In this document: positions 16,788-25,904 of the stretch, in pieces | How positions within the stretch are numbered: position 1 is the first letter of the stretch | How the letters are laid out: the number at the start of each line of letters is the position of its first letter | Source of the DNA: Mesoflavibacter sp. | Lineage (GTDB): Bacteria; Pseudomonadota; Alphaproteobacteria; UBA8366; Aestuariispiraceae | NCBI GenBank assembly: GCA_017792345.1 | Contig: CP051228.1 | Span: 434,001-498,000, forward strand | Direction of reading: 5' to 3' | DNA length: 64,000 bases | The notes under the pieces: generated by a model | What the model was told of the DNA's origin: nothing | The model's database searches: none | The model's input: only the letters and a program-made list of their open reading frames with translations | Program-made: the position numbers and the translations under genes

Positions 16788-17947
16788 GACGGCATCTCCA
16801 AAACTCTTTTGGCAATCACGGAGAGCATGATTTCGGACGTGCCTCCCTCGATCGAGTTCGCCTTGGTGCGCAACCAGTCCGTCGGCAGGCTCCCATAGGG
16901 TCCGTTCCATTCCAGCGCATCCGCGCCGGCGGCGGCCATCATCAGTTCGAAACGCCGCTTGTTCAGTTCCGTGCCGTAGTATTTCAGCATCGACGATGCG
17001 TCCCCGATGCTTCCCGCCTTGGCTTTGTCCTTGTATCGCTCCAGCGTCAGCGCCATCGCCATCATGTCGATGTCGCAGCCAACGGCCTGCGCGCGCAGAA
17101 ACGGATCGCTGGTCCCTTCCAACACGGAAGCCAGCGGACGCCCGCCGGTCAGCCCGGTACGGCCGCCGGAGATCATTGCGCGCTCATGCGTCAGCACATA
17201 TTTCGCGACGTCCCAGCCGCGGTTCTCTTCACCGACGATCTGGGTCCGGGGCACTTCGACGTCGTCAAAGAACGTCTCACAGAAAGGGCTTCTGCCGCTG
17301 ATGAGGCGGATAGGGCGGGTTGAAACGCCGGGGCTCGTCATGTCGAGCAGCAGAAATGTGATGCCGCGGTGTTTCGGTGCATCCCTGTCCGTTCGAACCA
17401 GCGCGAACATCCAATCCGCCTTGTCGGCATAGGATGTCCAAATCTTCTGGCCGTTGATGACATAATTGTCGCCGACCGTCTCCGCCTTGGTCTGAACCGA
17501 AGCAAGGTCCGACCCGGCCCCCGGTTCCGAATACCCCTGGCACCAGCGAATCTCACCGCGCGCGATCGGCGGCAGATACAGTTGCTTCTGCGTTTCGGTC
17601 CCGAATTTTAGAAGGGCCGGCCCCAGCATGCCTATCCCAAAGCCATGCAAAGGGACCCGGGCGCCAAGAGAGGCCATTTCTTCCCGAAGGATCTTTTCCT
17701 GATCGCGAGTCAGACCGCCGCCACCGAACTCAACGGGCCAGGTCGGGACGGTCCATCCCTTCGACGCCATGCGGTCGAGCCAGACTTTCTGCGCGTCCGA
17801 TTGGAAGCTCCAGTTCCGGCCGCCCCAGCAGACGCTTTCTTCGCTGTTGTCCGCGTCGCGCATCTCGGTCGGGCAATTGGCCTCCAACCATGCTCGCGCT
17901 TCCGTTCGAAACTCTTCATTCGTTTGTTGGGCGCCTTGATCGGTCAC
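16784..17947 (-). CDS. Acyl-CoA dehydrogenase, first subunit of a tandem pair
   Basis: Acyl-CoA dehydrogenase of 387 aa with the substrate-loop region GYSEPGAGSDLASVQTKA, FAD-contact segment YVINGQKIWTSYADKADWMF, and a C-terminus ending EGGTSEIMLSVIAKRVLEMP, typical of family members. It opens the five-gene beta-oxidation operon. The start is GTG with a strong AGGAGG 7 bp upstream. The divergent TetR gene and its palindromic operator (18069-18090) lie about 120 bp further up, so this operon is probably controlled by that regulator, with the acyl-CoA substrate or a product as inducer. Confidence 0.9.
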   Translation of the reverse strand: MTDQGAQQTNEEFRTEARAWLEANCPTEMRDADNSEESVCWGGRNWSFQSDAQKVWLDRMASKGWTVPTWPVEFGGGGLTRDQEKILREEMASLGARVPLHGFGIGMLGPALLKFGTETQKQLYLPPIARGEIRWCQGYSEPGAGSDLASVQTKAETVGDNYVINGQKIWTSYADKADWMFALVRTDRDAPKHRGITFLLLDMTSPGVSTRPIRLISGRSPFCETFFDDVEVPRTQIVGEENRGWDVAKYVLTHERAMISGGRTGLTGGRPLASVLEGTSDPFLRAQAVGCDIDMMAMALTLERYKDKAKAGSIGDASSMLKYYGTELNKRRFELMMAAAGADALEWNGPYGSLPTDWLRTKANSIEGGTSEIMLSVIAKRVLEMPS

Positions 17948-18068
17948 CTGGTTCCTCCTCCCAAATCGGGTGCGTCACCGGCGGTTTGTTGAGCCGGCCC
18001 GCTTCGTCGACTTGCTGTCGAGCTTTTGCCCTGTGGGGATTGCCGCCGGGCATCCACGGGCAGGATCA

Positions 18069-18090
18069 AAATAATACGTTTGCATTATTT
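18069..18090. promoter_or_regulatory. Palindromic operator O1 for the divergent TetR regulator
   Basis: Inverted repeat with arms AAATAAT and ATTATTT around ACGTTTGC, lying between the leftward acyl-CoA dehydrogenase operon and the rightward tetR gene. A near copy (AAATAATAC-nnn-TGCATT) recurs at 18169-18188, exactly 100 bp on, and a TGCATTAT half-site sits between them. This is the expected layout for TetR control of both promoters. Confidence 0.6.
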
Positions 18091-18168
18091 TTCAACAACA
18101 ATTGCATTATCTCTCAAAAGTTGAGAAACTCGTACGAAAGGAGAGAGTTGCGCCCGGCGTGACATGCG

Positions 18169-18188
18169 AAATAATACAGCTGCATTCC
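18169..18188. promoter_or_regulatory. Second operator copy O2 near the tetR start
   Basis: Shares AAATAATAC, three variable bases, and TGCATT with O1 but loses the right-hand end of the palindrome. It would lie inside the coding sequence if tetR began at the first ATG (18164), which argues that translation starts downstream at 18203 or 18215 and that O2 lies in the tetR promoter or leader for autoregulation. Confidence 0.5.
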
Positions 18189-18202
18189 AACTGTCGGCAT
18201 CG

Positions 18203-18943
18203 ATGGGATACCTCATGACCAAGCCACCGCGGACAAAGCGCGCCGAAGATGCCAGGGCCCGAATTCTTGAAGTGGCGGAGAGGCTGTTCGCGCTGCATGG
18301 CATAGACGCCGTCTCCATGCGGCAGATAAACGAAGCCGCCGGCCAGAAGAATGGCTCGGCGATTCATTATCATTTCGGATCACGGGACGGGCTGATCGAC
18401 GCTATTTTCGATCTGCGCGTCACCGGGACCGATGCCCTCCGACGGCAGTATCTGGACCAGGTCAAGGAAGAGGCCGGGGAAAACCTGCCAACGCTACGCG
18501 ACATCGCGTCGGCGATTGTGCTGCCGACTTTTGTCGAATTGAAACCGGGGGCGAAGACCTATCACCGGCGGTTCGTTAAGCAGATCCACTTGCAGCACCA
18601 TTTAATGGATCGCTTCTTGTCGAAGCGTTACGATTTCGGGCTGCGGGAATGTTTCCGCCTTATCCGGTGGATCCGGCCCGACATTCCGGCGCCGGTGCAG
18701 TATCACCGCTATATTCATGCCAGCGCGATCAGCGTCGACGCGGCGGCCAATCTGGAAGAACGGAACGATCTGGACCCGAAATCGGTCACCCAGGATTGGA
18801 TCGACCTGCATGTCGCCTGCTGCATCGACAGCATCGCCGGTGTCTTTGCCGCACCGGTTTCCGACGCCGCCATCAACCTGTCCGGAGACAAGGAGCGGTC
18901 GTCAACGACCTTGGACCAATTGCGCGCACATGGGCCGATGTAA
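18203..18943 (+). CDS. TetR-family regulator of the adjacent beta-oxidation operon
   Basis: DNA-binding regulator of about 246 aa. The TetR helix-turn-helix runs through ARARILEVAERLFALHGID, VSMRQINEAAGQ and IHYHFGSRDGLIDAIF; the rest is a helical ligand-binding domain. It is divergent from the five-gene acyl-CoA degradation operon with the two operator copies in between, so it likely represses that operon and itself until an acyl-CoA ligand binds. An upstream ATG at 18164 would put operator O2 inside the gene; the ATG at 18215 (MTKPPRTK) is an equally good choice to the one given. Confidence 0.88.
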   Translation: MGYLMTKPPRTKRAEDARARILEVAERLFALHGIDAVSMRQINEAAGQKNGSAIHYHFGSRDGLIDAIFDLRVTGTDALRRQYLDQVKEEAGENLPTLRDIASAIVLPTFVELKPGAKTYHRRFVKQIHLQHHLMDRFLSKRYDFGLRECFRLIRWIRPDIPAPVQYHRYIHASAISVDAAANLEERNDLDPKSVTQDWIDLHVACCIDSIAGVFAAPVSDAAINLSGDKERSSTTLDQLRAHGPM

Positions 18944-18957
18944 GCCGTTCCGGATCC

Positions 18958-19947
18958 CTATCGGGGCAGAGATTCCCAGTTGCGATCCAGCGCCGGGTTT
19001 GGATTTCGGGCAACGACCGTTTCGGCATCCACGCAAGCATTGCCGGACACCAGGATTTTCATCATCGCTTGCGTCGCACGGGACCGGGTTCTCTGGGCAT
19101 GGGTTACCGCGGTAAAGGCACGCTCTGCGCCCGGAAGATCAAGTACGGCAATTCGACCGCCCAGAATGGCGGATTTCGTCGCGCGCCGGGACATCACGGC
19201 GACGCTCTCCGTTCCCTCAATCGCCGCAAGGATCGCTTCGTTCGTCGGGAATGACATGCTGACGGTCAGGTCTCCCGGGTCAACGTCGTTGCGCCGTAGA
19301 TACTCCTCGAAGACCGCGCGCGTACCGGATCCGATTTCCCGCAGTATCCAACGAAGCTTGTAGAACTCCGAAACATCCAGCGCCGCCCGGCGTGCCACCG
19401 GATGCGCCGCGTCAACGACAAGAGCCAAGCTGTCCTGCGCGACGACAATGGAATCGAGACCACAATAATCGGCGATCCCTTCCGTCAGTCCGATATCCGC
19501 GTCGCCGGCCCTGACGGCCTGAACCACGTCCGTCGTATTGCCGACACGAAGCTCCAATTCGACTTGCGGAAAGCGCGAATGCATTTCCATCATCCGATGG
19601 GGAAGCCAGTACATCGCGATGGTCTGACTGGCATGAATGCGCAGCCGGCCACGGGTGTCGACGGCCAGATCCTGTAACGTGTCCTGCGCGACCTGCGCCG
19701 CCGCCAGAACCGCACGGGCGGAGGGTAGAAACAGCCGTCCCTCCTCGTTCAATTCGATCCCGCGTCCGACACGGTCGAATAGAGAGACACCATGGTTTCG
19801 TTCCAATTTCCCCAGCGCCGCGCTGACCGCCGCCTGTGTCAGATTGAGGTCCTTCGCGGCCCGCGTGACATGCAAGGTCTCGGCGATCCGGACGAAAATC
19901 CGCAACTGTTCGAGGGACAGATAGAATTGATAAGTTGAGGTGTTCAT
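18958..19947 (-). CDS. LysR-family regulator, CysB/CbbR-like group
   Basis: A 329-residue LysR protein with a helix-turn-helix near 10-70 (LRIFVRIAETLHVTRAAKDLNLTQAAVSAALGKLE) and a C-terminal effector domain (GRLRIHASQTIAMYWLP onward). It is divergent from the YeiH-like exporter gene with 80 bp between starts. LysR next to yeiH is a recurring pair (yeiE-yeiH in enterics), so it probably controls that exporter. Its stop lies 14 bp from the end of the convergent tetR gene. Confidence 0.92.
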   Translation of the reverse strand: MNTSTYQFYLSLEQLRIFVRIAETLHVTRAAKDLNLTQAAVSAALGKLERNHGVSLFDRVGRGIELNEEGRLFLPSARAVLAAAQVAQDTLQDLAVDTRGRLRIHASQTIAMYWLPHRMMEMHSRFPQVELELRVGNTTDVVQAVRAGDADIGLTEGIADYCGLDSIVVAQDSLALVVDAAHPVARRAALDVSEFYKLRWILREIGSGTRAVFEEYLRRNDVDPGDLTVSMSFPTNEAILAAIEGTESVAVMSRRATKSAILGGRIAVLDLPGAERAFTAVTHAQRTRSRATQAMMKILVSGNACVDAETVVARNPNPALDRNWESLPR

Positions 19948-20027
19948 TTCAATAAAATCAATCAGTTGGAGTTGCTTTTTGGAAGGTGCTCAAGTCGTCG
20001 CCAAGCAATAAGAGTTGGTGAATCGAT

Positions 20028-21041
20028 ATGAGCGACGAACAGTCGAAAATACGCCTTCCGACGATCGACCGGTGGTCCGGCCCGATCCCCGGATTTGCCT
20101 TGATCGCAACGATCGCGGCGATCGCGGTACTCGCCCCCGGACGCATCGTACCGGACTCGATGAGTACCCTTGTCATCGCCCTGCTGCTGGGGATGGCGAT
20201 CCGGCAAGGTATCGGGCGACGGAACCTGACCGGAGAGGCGTCGCGCATCACCGTCCGCTACCTGCTTCGCTGGGCCATCGCCCTTATCGGACTGCAACTG
20301 ACCGTGCCGCAGATCGCGGCAATCGGGCTGCGTGACGCCGCCGCCGTTATCGCAATCCTCGTTTCCTGTTTTATCTTCACCAAGGCCATGGGCCGGGTGC
20401 TGGGCGTGGGGCGCGGCCTGACCGAACTGATCGCGGCCGGGACGTCGATCTGCGGTGCCTCGGCCATCATGGCGGTCAATACCGTGACCCGCGCCGACGA
20501 CGAAGACGTATCCTACGCGCTGGTTGTCGTTACGGTATTCGGCGCCATCCTGATGCTTGGCTATCCGATGGCCGCGGCGGCACTTGCATTGCCCGATCAT
20601 GAATACGGCCTTTGGAGCGGCGCCACGATCCATGAGGTTGCCCAGGCTGTCGGCGCGACATTGCCGGTCAGTGAAGCCGCCTCCGAATCCGGAACCGTCG
20701 CCAAGCTGATGCGGGTTCTGATGCTGGCGCCGTTGATCGCGGTTCTTCAATTCGTGGCCGTGCGCGGCAACGGATCCGGATCGCCGCGCACGGCTATTCC
20801 CTGGTTCGTCCTGGCGTTCTTTGCCGCGGTTGTCCTGAACAGCGTCTTCTCGATCCCGGAACCGGTTCTCTCGGCCACCAAGTTGGTATCGGCATTTCTT
20901 CTGACCATGGCGATCGTCGCGATGGGATTGGAAACCGACATCCGCCGGCTCTGGAAACGCGGGCTTCGTCCGGTTCTCCTCGGAGCCCTCTCCACCGCGT
21001 TCATCGCCGGGCTTGGATACGCCTTGTTCCTCGCCGGTTAG
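20028..21041 (+). CDS. YeiH-family putative exporter
   Basis: Inner-membrane protein of 337 aa in the Cons_hypoth698 (YeiH, 'putative sulfate exporter') family, with about ten hydrophobic segments and the family motifs GLQLTVPQI, AAGTSICGASAIMAV and ATIHEVAQAVGA. The last segment (AIVAMGLETDIRRLW) is characteristic. Transport of sulfite or a related anion has been suggested for relatives but is not settled. It is transcribed away from a LysR gene and ends convergent to the biotin carboxylase gene with a 37-bp gap. Confidence 0.87.
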   Translation: MSDEQSKIRLPTIDRWSGPIPGFALIATIAAIAVLAPGRIVPDSMSTLVIALLLGMAIRQGIGRRNLTGEASRITVRYLLRWAIALIGLQLTVPQIAAIGLRDAAAVIAILVSCFIFTKAMGRVLGVGRGLTELIAAGTSICGASAIMAVNTVTRADDEDVSYALVVVTVFGAILMLGYPMAAAALALPDHEYGLWSGATIHEVAQAVGATLPVSEAASESGTVAKLMRVLMLAPLIAVLQFVAVRGNGSGSPRTAIPWFVLAFFAAVVLNSVFSIPEPVLSATKLVSAFLLTMAIVAMGLETDIRRLWKRGLRPVLLGALSTAFIAGLGYALFLAG

Positions 21042-21062
21042 GCCAGACACCGGGAGCCGGCG

Positions 21063-21074
21063 CCCACCGGTGGG
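21063..21074. terminator. Possible terminator in the gap between yeiH and the carboxylase operon
   Basis: The perfect palindrome CCCACCGGTGGG lies between two convergent genes and is preceded by further CCGG-rich self-complementary sequence. It is followed by TTGCTT only, so it is a weak candidate. Confidence 0.3.
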
Positions 21075-21078
21075 TTGC

Positions 21079-22440
21079 TTATGCCGGGACAAGTAAGTCA
21101 TCGATGATCTTCGTGGTGTGGTCGGCGCGTTGGAACGCGTCCGATCGGATAACACGGCGCAGGAAGGCCGTATTTGTCGACAATCCGGTGATCACCAGTT
21201 CCGACAGCGCGGTATCAAGCAGGGCAAGAGCCGACGGGCGGTCCGGTCCCGACGCGGCGATCTTGGCGATCATCGGATCGTAGAACGGCGTTATCACATC
21301 TCCGGCCCGTACCGCATGGTCAATGCGCAGGCCGGAACGGGACGACGGCCAGAACAGCGTTTCAATCCGGCCCGGCGACGGGAAGAAGTTCTTTTCCGGC
21401 CTTTCGGCGTAGATTCGGGCCTCGACGGCATGCCCCGTCTTGACGATCGTGTTTTGATCGCAAGGCGCCAGGATTCCCGCCGCCTGTTCGATTTGCCATG
21501 CGACCAGGTCGATGCCGGCCACCAATTCCGTTACCGGATGTTCGACCTGGATACGTGTATTCATTTCCAGGAAAGAAAAGTCCTGCCGATCCGCATCGTA
21601 GATGAATTCGACAGTACCCGCCCCGGAGTAGGAAACGGATTCGGCGAGGCGAACCGCCGCTTCTTGCATCTCGGACCGCACCGCATCGGACAGGTTCGGC
21701 GCGGGCGCTTCTTCAATCACCTTCTGGAACCGGCGCTGGACCGAACAATCGCGGTCGTAGACATGAACCGCGGTGCCGTCGCCGAAACCGAAGATCTGCA
21801 CCTCAACATGCCTGGCTTTGGGGACGAACCGTTCCAGGTAGACCGTACCATCGCCGAAACTGCGTTCCGCCATGGACTGCGTCTTGCTGACGACGCTTCT
21901 GAGCGACGTCCCGTCATCGACCCGGCGCATTCCGATCCCGCCGCCGCCCGCGGCCGCTTTCACCAAAACCGGATATCCGATCGCCGCCGCTTCGCTTTCC
22001 AAGGTATCGAGACGATCGAGAGCGAACCGGGAACTGCCGGCGAGCACCGGCACACCCGCGCTCTTCGCGATCGTTCGGGCATTGTCCTTGTCGCCCATTT
22101 TCTCGATCGTGCGGGAATCCGGGCCGATCCATATCAAACCCGCCTCTTTCACCGCATCGGCAAAGGCAGGCGATTCCGAAAGAAAGCCATAGCCCGGATG
22201 GATGGCATCGGCGCCACATTTCCTGGCGGCATCGATGACGGCACCGCCGCGCAGATAACTCTCCTTGGCAGGCGCCGGTCCGATGGAAATGGCTTCGTCC
22301 GCCAGGGCGACATGCGCGCTGTTTTCATCGGCGTCGGAATACACAGCAACGGTCTCGATGCCCATCGACCGGCAGGTCGCCATGATGCGGCAGGCAATTT
22401 CTCCCCGGTTCGCGACCAGCAGCTTTGTGATTTTTGGCAA
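21079..22440 (-). CDS. Biotin carboxylase subunit of an acyl-CoA carboxylase
   Basis: ATP-dependent carboxylation of biotin on the carrier protein. The 453 residues form a stand-alone biotin carboxylase: N-terminal domain (KLLVANRGEIACRI), ATP-grasp domain with the AAAGGGGIGMR loop at about 161-171, and the catalytic EMNTRIQVEHPVTE segment. No biotin carrier or linker domain is attached; the carrier is encoded separately in the same operon. The start is TTG behind AGAGGA, 32 bp after the first carboxyltransferase gene. Last gene of the operon. Whether it also serves fatty-acid synthesis cannot be told, but its partners point to acyl-CoA catabolism. Confidence 0.93.
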   Translation of the reverse strand: MPKITKLLVANRGEIACRIMATCRSMGIETVAVYSDADENSAHVALADEAISIGPAPAKESYLRGGAVIDAARKCGADAIHPGYGFLSESPAFADAVKEAGLIWIGPDSRTIEKMGDKDNARTIAKSAGVPVLAGSSRFALDRLDTLESEAAAIGYPVLVKAAAGGGGIGMRRVDDGTSLRSVVSKTQSMAERSFGDGTVYLERFVPKARHVEVQIFGFGDGTAVHVYDRDCSVQRRFQKVIEEAPAPNLSDAVRSEMQEAAVRLAESVSYSGAGTVEFIYDADRQDFSFLEMNTRIQVEHPVTELVAGIDLVAWQIEQAAGILAPCDQNTIVKTGHAVEARIYAERPEKNFFPSPGRIETLFWPSSRSGLRIDHAVRAGDVITPFYDPMIAKIAASGPDRPSALALLDTALSELVITGLSTNTAFLRRVIRSDAFQRADHTTKIIDDLLVPA

Positions 22441-22472
22441 GATCGTGTCCTCTAATTGCTTCGGATTTTATC

Positions 22473-24068
22473 TCAGGGAATGAACCCGCCCGGCCCGCGT
22501 CTGGGACCGAGATCGTGATGGATGCGCGCTGCCGCGAGTTCGATCAGGCCGCACAGGACCGGCCGAGTTTCGGCCGGATCAATGATGTCTTCGACGGCAA
22601 ACGCTTCCGCCGTCCGGAACGGCGATGCGTAAGGCCGCATCCTCGCTTCGATTTCCGCTTCCTTGGCGGTTGGATCCGGCGCCGCCGCGATTTCCCGGCG
22701 ATACGCAGCCGCGACGCCGCCTTCGATGGGCAGCGACCCCCACTCCCCGGTCGGCCAGGCAAGCTTGTAATCCACGCCGTTCTTGTTGCACGTCGCCATG
22801 CCGGCCATGCCGTAGCATTTGCGAAGCACGACCGTCGCTGTCGGGACCGTCAGCTGCGCCGCGGCATGAACGACCCGCATGCCCTCCAGCAGCGTCGCCC
22901 TCTTCTCGGCACGTATGCCGACCATGAAGCCGGGAACATCCACAAGGAACACGATCGGAATGTGGAACGTGTCGCAGAGTTGCATGAACCGCACATGTTT
23001 GCGGGCCGACCGGTCATCCATCGCCCCGGCATAGACCATCGGGTTATTGGCTATTACGCCTGCGGGCCGGCCGCCGAAGCGGGCCAGCATCGTCACCACC
23101 GACTTTCCATATGTCGGCTGGATCTCGAACTCCGAACCTTGGTCGACAATCAGGGAAATCACGCGCCGGACATCGAACGGCTGATTGCGGGATTTGGGCA
23201 GGATCCCACGCAGCGACTCCTCGTACCGGCCTATCGGATCGTCGCATTCCTCAACCGGCGGCGGCTCCCACACATTCTGAGGCATGAAGCTCAGGAAGCG
23301 CCGAATTTGATGAAGCGCATCCGCTTCCGAGTCCGCCGCATTGTGGATCGTGCCGGCTTCGTCGACCGCAACCGCCGCGCCGCCGAGATCTTCCTTGTCG
23401 ACCGCGTGGCCGAGAGACCGCTTCACAACCGGCGGACCGGCGGCAAAGATCTGGCTGCCGCCACGCACCATGACCGAGAAGTGGGATAGAATGGCGCGCC
23501 CCGCCGGGCCGCCGGCCGCGGTCCCAAGCACCGCCGACGCCACCGGCGAACGCGACAGAAGGGCCACCGATCGCTCGAAACCGTGAACTCCCGGAAACAC
23601 GGTATGTCCGCGTTGTTCGATCGAGCCGACGCCACCACCCGCCCCGTCCACCAGATTCACCAAAGGCAGCCGGTAATGATAGGCGAAGTCTTCCGTCAGT
23701 CCGCCTTGGCCGCCTTTCCGGCGCGGCGCGCTGAAGGTCGTCCCGCCCCTTACGGTGAAGTCCTCCCCCCCGACGACCGTCGTACGACCGGCGATCCGAA
23801 CCGTACCGCAGACATAGGGCGCCGGCGTGACGCCGCGCAGCGTCTGATCCGCGTCATATGCGCCAGTGCCCGTCAGGGCGGCCAGTTCGCTGAAGCTGTC
23901 CGGATCGCCCAGGGCCCTGATGCGTTCGCGCACCGTGAGGCGGCCCGCGGCGTGTTGGCGCGCAACGGCGGCCTCGCCCCCCATCTTCTCGGCTTCCCGT
24001 CGGCGAAACGCCAATTCGGAAAGAAGCGTGTCCATTGGGATATGCGAAGCCGGCCGCAGCGGAGTCAT
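22473..24068 (-). CDS. Acyl-CoA carboxylase, carboxyltransferase (beta) subunit 1
   Basis: Transfers the carboxyl group from biotin to an acyl-CoA. The 531 residues cover both crotonase-like halves of an AccD/PccB-type beta subunit: [18 protein letters not shown] in the first and [18 protein letters not shown], then [16 protein letters not shown], in the second. A second, clearly different full-length beta subunit is encoded two genes upstream. Its ATG overlaps the biotin-carrier stop by 4 bp. Substrate is unknown; propionyl-, methylcrotonyl- or geranyl-CoA-type carboxylases are the relatives to compare. Confidence 0.92.
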   Translation of the reverse strand: MTPLRPASHIPMDTLLSELAFRRREAEKMGGEAAVARQHAAGRLTVRERIRALGDPDSFSELAALTGTGAYDADQTLRGVTPAPYVCGTVRIAGRTTVVGGEDFTVRGGTTFSAPRRKGGQGGLTEDFAYHYRLPLVNLVDGAGGGVGSIEQRGHTVFPGVHGFERSVALLSRSPVASAVLGTAAGGPAGRAILSHFSVMVRGGSQIFAAGPPVVKRSLGHAVDKEDLGGAAVAVDEAGTIHNAADSEADALHQIRRFLSFMPQNVWEPPPVEECDDPIGRYEESLRGILPKSRNQPFDVRRVISLIVDQGSEFEIQPTYGKSVVTMLARFGGRPAGVIANNPMVYAGAMDDRSARKHVRFMQLCDTFHIPIVFLVDVPGFMVGIRAEKRATLLEGMRVVHAAAQLTVPTATVVLRKCYGMAGMATCNKNGVDYKLAWPTGEWGSLPIEGGVAAAYRREIAAAPDPTAKEAEIEARMRPYASPFRTAEAFAVEDIIDPAETRPVLCGLIELAAARIHHDLGPRRGPGGFIP

Positions 24069-24286
24069 GTTGTCACGACACCCAGTACGGCATCTTCCTC
24101 GACCGGGTCGCCTTCCTTGACAGTGAGGCTGGCGATCGTGCCGGAAACAGGCGCCTCGACCGGGATTTCCATTTTCATGGATTCCAGGATCATGAGCGTG
24201 TCGCCTTCGGATACGGCCTGTCCCTCAGTGCATTCAATTTTCCAGACCGATCCGCTGACCGGTGCCAGGATTTCACCATTCGCCAT
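24065..24286 (-). CDS. Biotin carboxyl carrier protein (single biotinyl domain)
   Basis: A 73-residue biotinyl domain and nothing else. The biotinylation motif is [12 protein letters not shown] with the modified lysine at K36 or so, flanked by the [12 protein letters not shown] hairpin half. It starts at MANGEILAP with GGAAG upstream. It lies between the two carboxyltransferase genes and overlaps the second by 4 bp, so it is made together with both and probably serves both. Free-standing carriers this short occur in some archaeal and bacterial acyl-CoA carboxylases. Confidence 0.92.
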   Translation of the reverse strand: MANGEILAPVSGSVWKIECTEGQAVSEGDTLMILESMKMEIPVEAPVSGTIASLTVKEGDPVEEDAVLGVVTT

Positions 24287-24329
24287 TGTTTCTCTACTTC
24301 CTTCCAGACACGGGATTTGTTGCTGTGGT

Positions 24330-25904
24330 TCAGAATGTCGTCGGCCAGTTGGCCATCCGGTGACGGCCGATCCCCTTCGAGAGCCGGGCCGTATGAATGT
24401 CGAGCATCTCAAGCAGGTAATCGCGGGTGTTCTCGGGACGCAGGACTGTTTGGACGGCATTGATCTCCGCCAGCCCATAGACACCGGCATCGCGTTCCAT
24501 CACGCGCCGCAGGGCCTCGCGCTCGTCCTCGTCGACATTCCGATCCCAGGTCACGACATCGACGGAATAGGCCGGATCCATGAAGCTGACTTCGGCGGAA
24601 GGCCATGCCGCCACCTCGTCGGAGTTCCGCCCGCCCCCCATATTCAGATACGCCTGGCCATAACTCTTGCGCAGGATGATCGACAGTTTCGGCACCGTGC
24701 AAAGCTGGATCGCCGCCATGAAGTTCATGATCTTCCCGGGGGCTTTTCGCCTCTCGCCCTCGATCCCGATGATGAAGCCGGGCGTGTCGACCAGGAGAAT
24801 GAGCGGCACATTGAAACTGTCGCACATCACGACGAACCGGGTGATTTTCTCGCACGCGTCGACATCCAGAGCGCCCGCCTTGAACATCGGATTGTTGGCA
24901 ACGAACCCGACGGTGCGGCCGCCCATGCGCGCCAGTCCGGTTGCCGCAACGCGCCCGAATTTCGGCTTGAACTCGAAGAAGCTATCGGGGTCCGCCACGG
25001 CCTCGATTACTTTTCTGGCGTCGTAACCCTGACGCCGGCTTTCCGGGACAATCCGTTTCAAGCGTTCACGATTGGCGCGAAGCGTTTCGCTTTCCTCGTC
25101 CGGAGCCTCGGTACGCGGCGGGGCCTCATTGCAGTGCGACGGAAGATAGGAAAGGAAGGTTTTGATCTCCTCGACCGCCTCCTCGTCGGTTTCGACGACA
25201 CGGTCGACCATGCCTGTCTTCTCGGAGTGCAATTGCCAACCGCCGAGGTCCTCGGGTTCGACTTTCTGACCGATTGCCAGTGAGGCCAGCCCATGGCTGG
25301 CAACCGCCAGAACAGCCCCTTTCCGCATCACGGTGAAATCCGACAGGCAGGAGTACCAGGCCGAGGATCCGAAACATTGCCCCAGGACGGCGGAAGCCCA
25401 AGGCGTCTGGCGATCCCGCACATATTGCATCGGATCGTTACCCAACAGCGTGCCCATACCCCGGGCGCCCATATTATCGGGCATGCGCGCACCGGAGGAT
25501 TCCCCCAGCCACACGATGGGCATGCCGCGCTCTGTCGCCACCCGTTTCACATGACCGATCTTGCGCATGTTGGTCATGCTCGATGACGCGCCCTTGACGG
25601 TGAAATCATTCGACACCACGGCGACGCGACGGCCGTCTACCTTCCCATATCCGGTAACCTTGCCATCCGCGGGTGTTTTCTCCCGGTCGGCGTCGACCAT
25701 GCTGGAGACACCAAGAAGACCGGATTCCCTGAATGACCCGGCATCCAACAGGCAATCCACCCTTTCGCGCGCATTGAGCAGCCCTTGTTCGGCGCGCCGA
25801 CGCAGTTTCTCGGGACCGCCCATGCCTCGCGCCCAGGCTTCGCGCCGCGACAGCTCGTCCAGTTCCACCAGATTTCTTTCGTCGGAAGATTCCATGATGC
25901 TCAA
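24330..25904 (-). CDS. Acyl-CoA carboxylase, carboxyltransferase (beta) subunit 2
   Basis: Second full-length carboxyltransferase of the operon, 524 aa, with [18 protein letters not shown] in the N-terminal half and [18 protein letters not shown] and [17 protein letters not shown] in the C-terminal half. The two beta subunits share the fold but differ in the acyl-CoA-binding segments, so they probably either accept different substrates or form a mixed hexamer. It overlaps the upstream CoA-transferase gene by 4 bp and ends 43 bp before the biotin carrier gene. Confidence 0.92.
   Translation of the reverse strand: MSIMESSDERNLVELDELSRREAWARGMGGPEKLRRRAEQGLLNARERVDCLLDAGSFRESGLLGVSSMVDADREKTPADGKVTGYGKVDGRRVAVVSNDFTVKGASSSMTNMRKIGHVKRVATERGMPIVWLGESSGARMPDNMGARGMGTLLGNDPMQYVRDRQTPWASAVLGQCFGSSAWYSCLSDFTVMRKGAVLAVASHGLASLAIGQKVEPEDLGGWQLHSEKTGMVDRVVETDEEAVEEIKTFLSYLPSHCNEAPPRTEAPDEESETLRANRERLKRIVPESRRQGYDARKVIEAVADPDSFFEFKPKFGRVAATGLARMGGRTVGFVANNPMFKAGALDVDACEKITRFVVMCDSFNVPLILLVDTPGFIIGIEGERRKAPGKIMNFMAAIQLCTVPKLSIILRKSYGQAYLNMGGGRNSDEVAAWPSAEVSFMDPAYSVDVVTWDRNVDEDEREALRRVMERDAGVYGLAEINAVQTVLRPENTRDYLLEMLDIHTARLSKGIGRHRMANWPTTF

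Noticed and set aside
21118-22455. Rightward open frame of 445 codons
   Set aside because: Antisense to the biotin carboxylase gene, which has complete catalytic motifs.
23583-25283. Rightward open frame of 566 codons
   Set aside because: Runs antisense across parts of two carboxyltransferase genes and the biotin carrier; no family resemblance.
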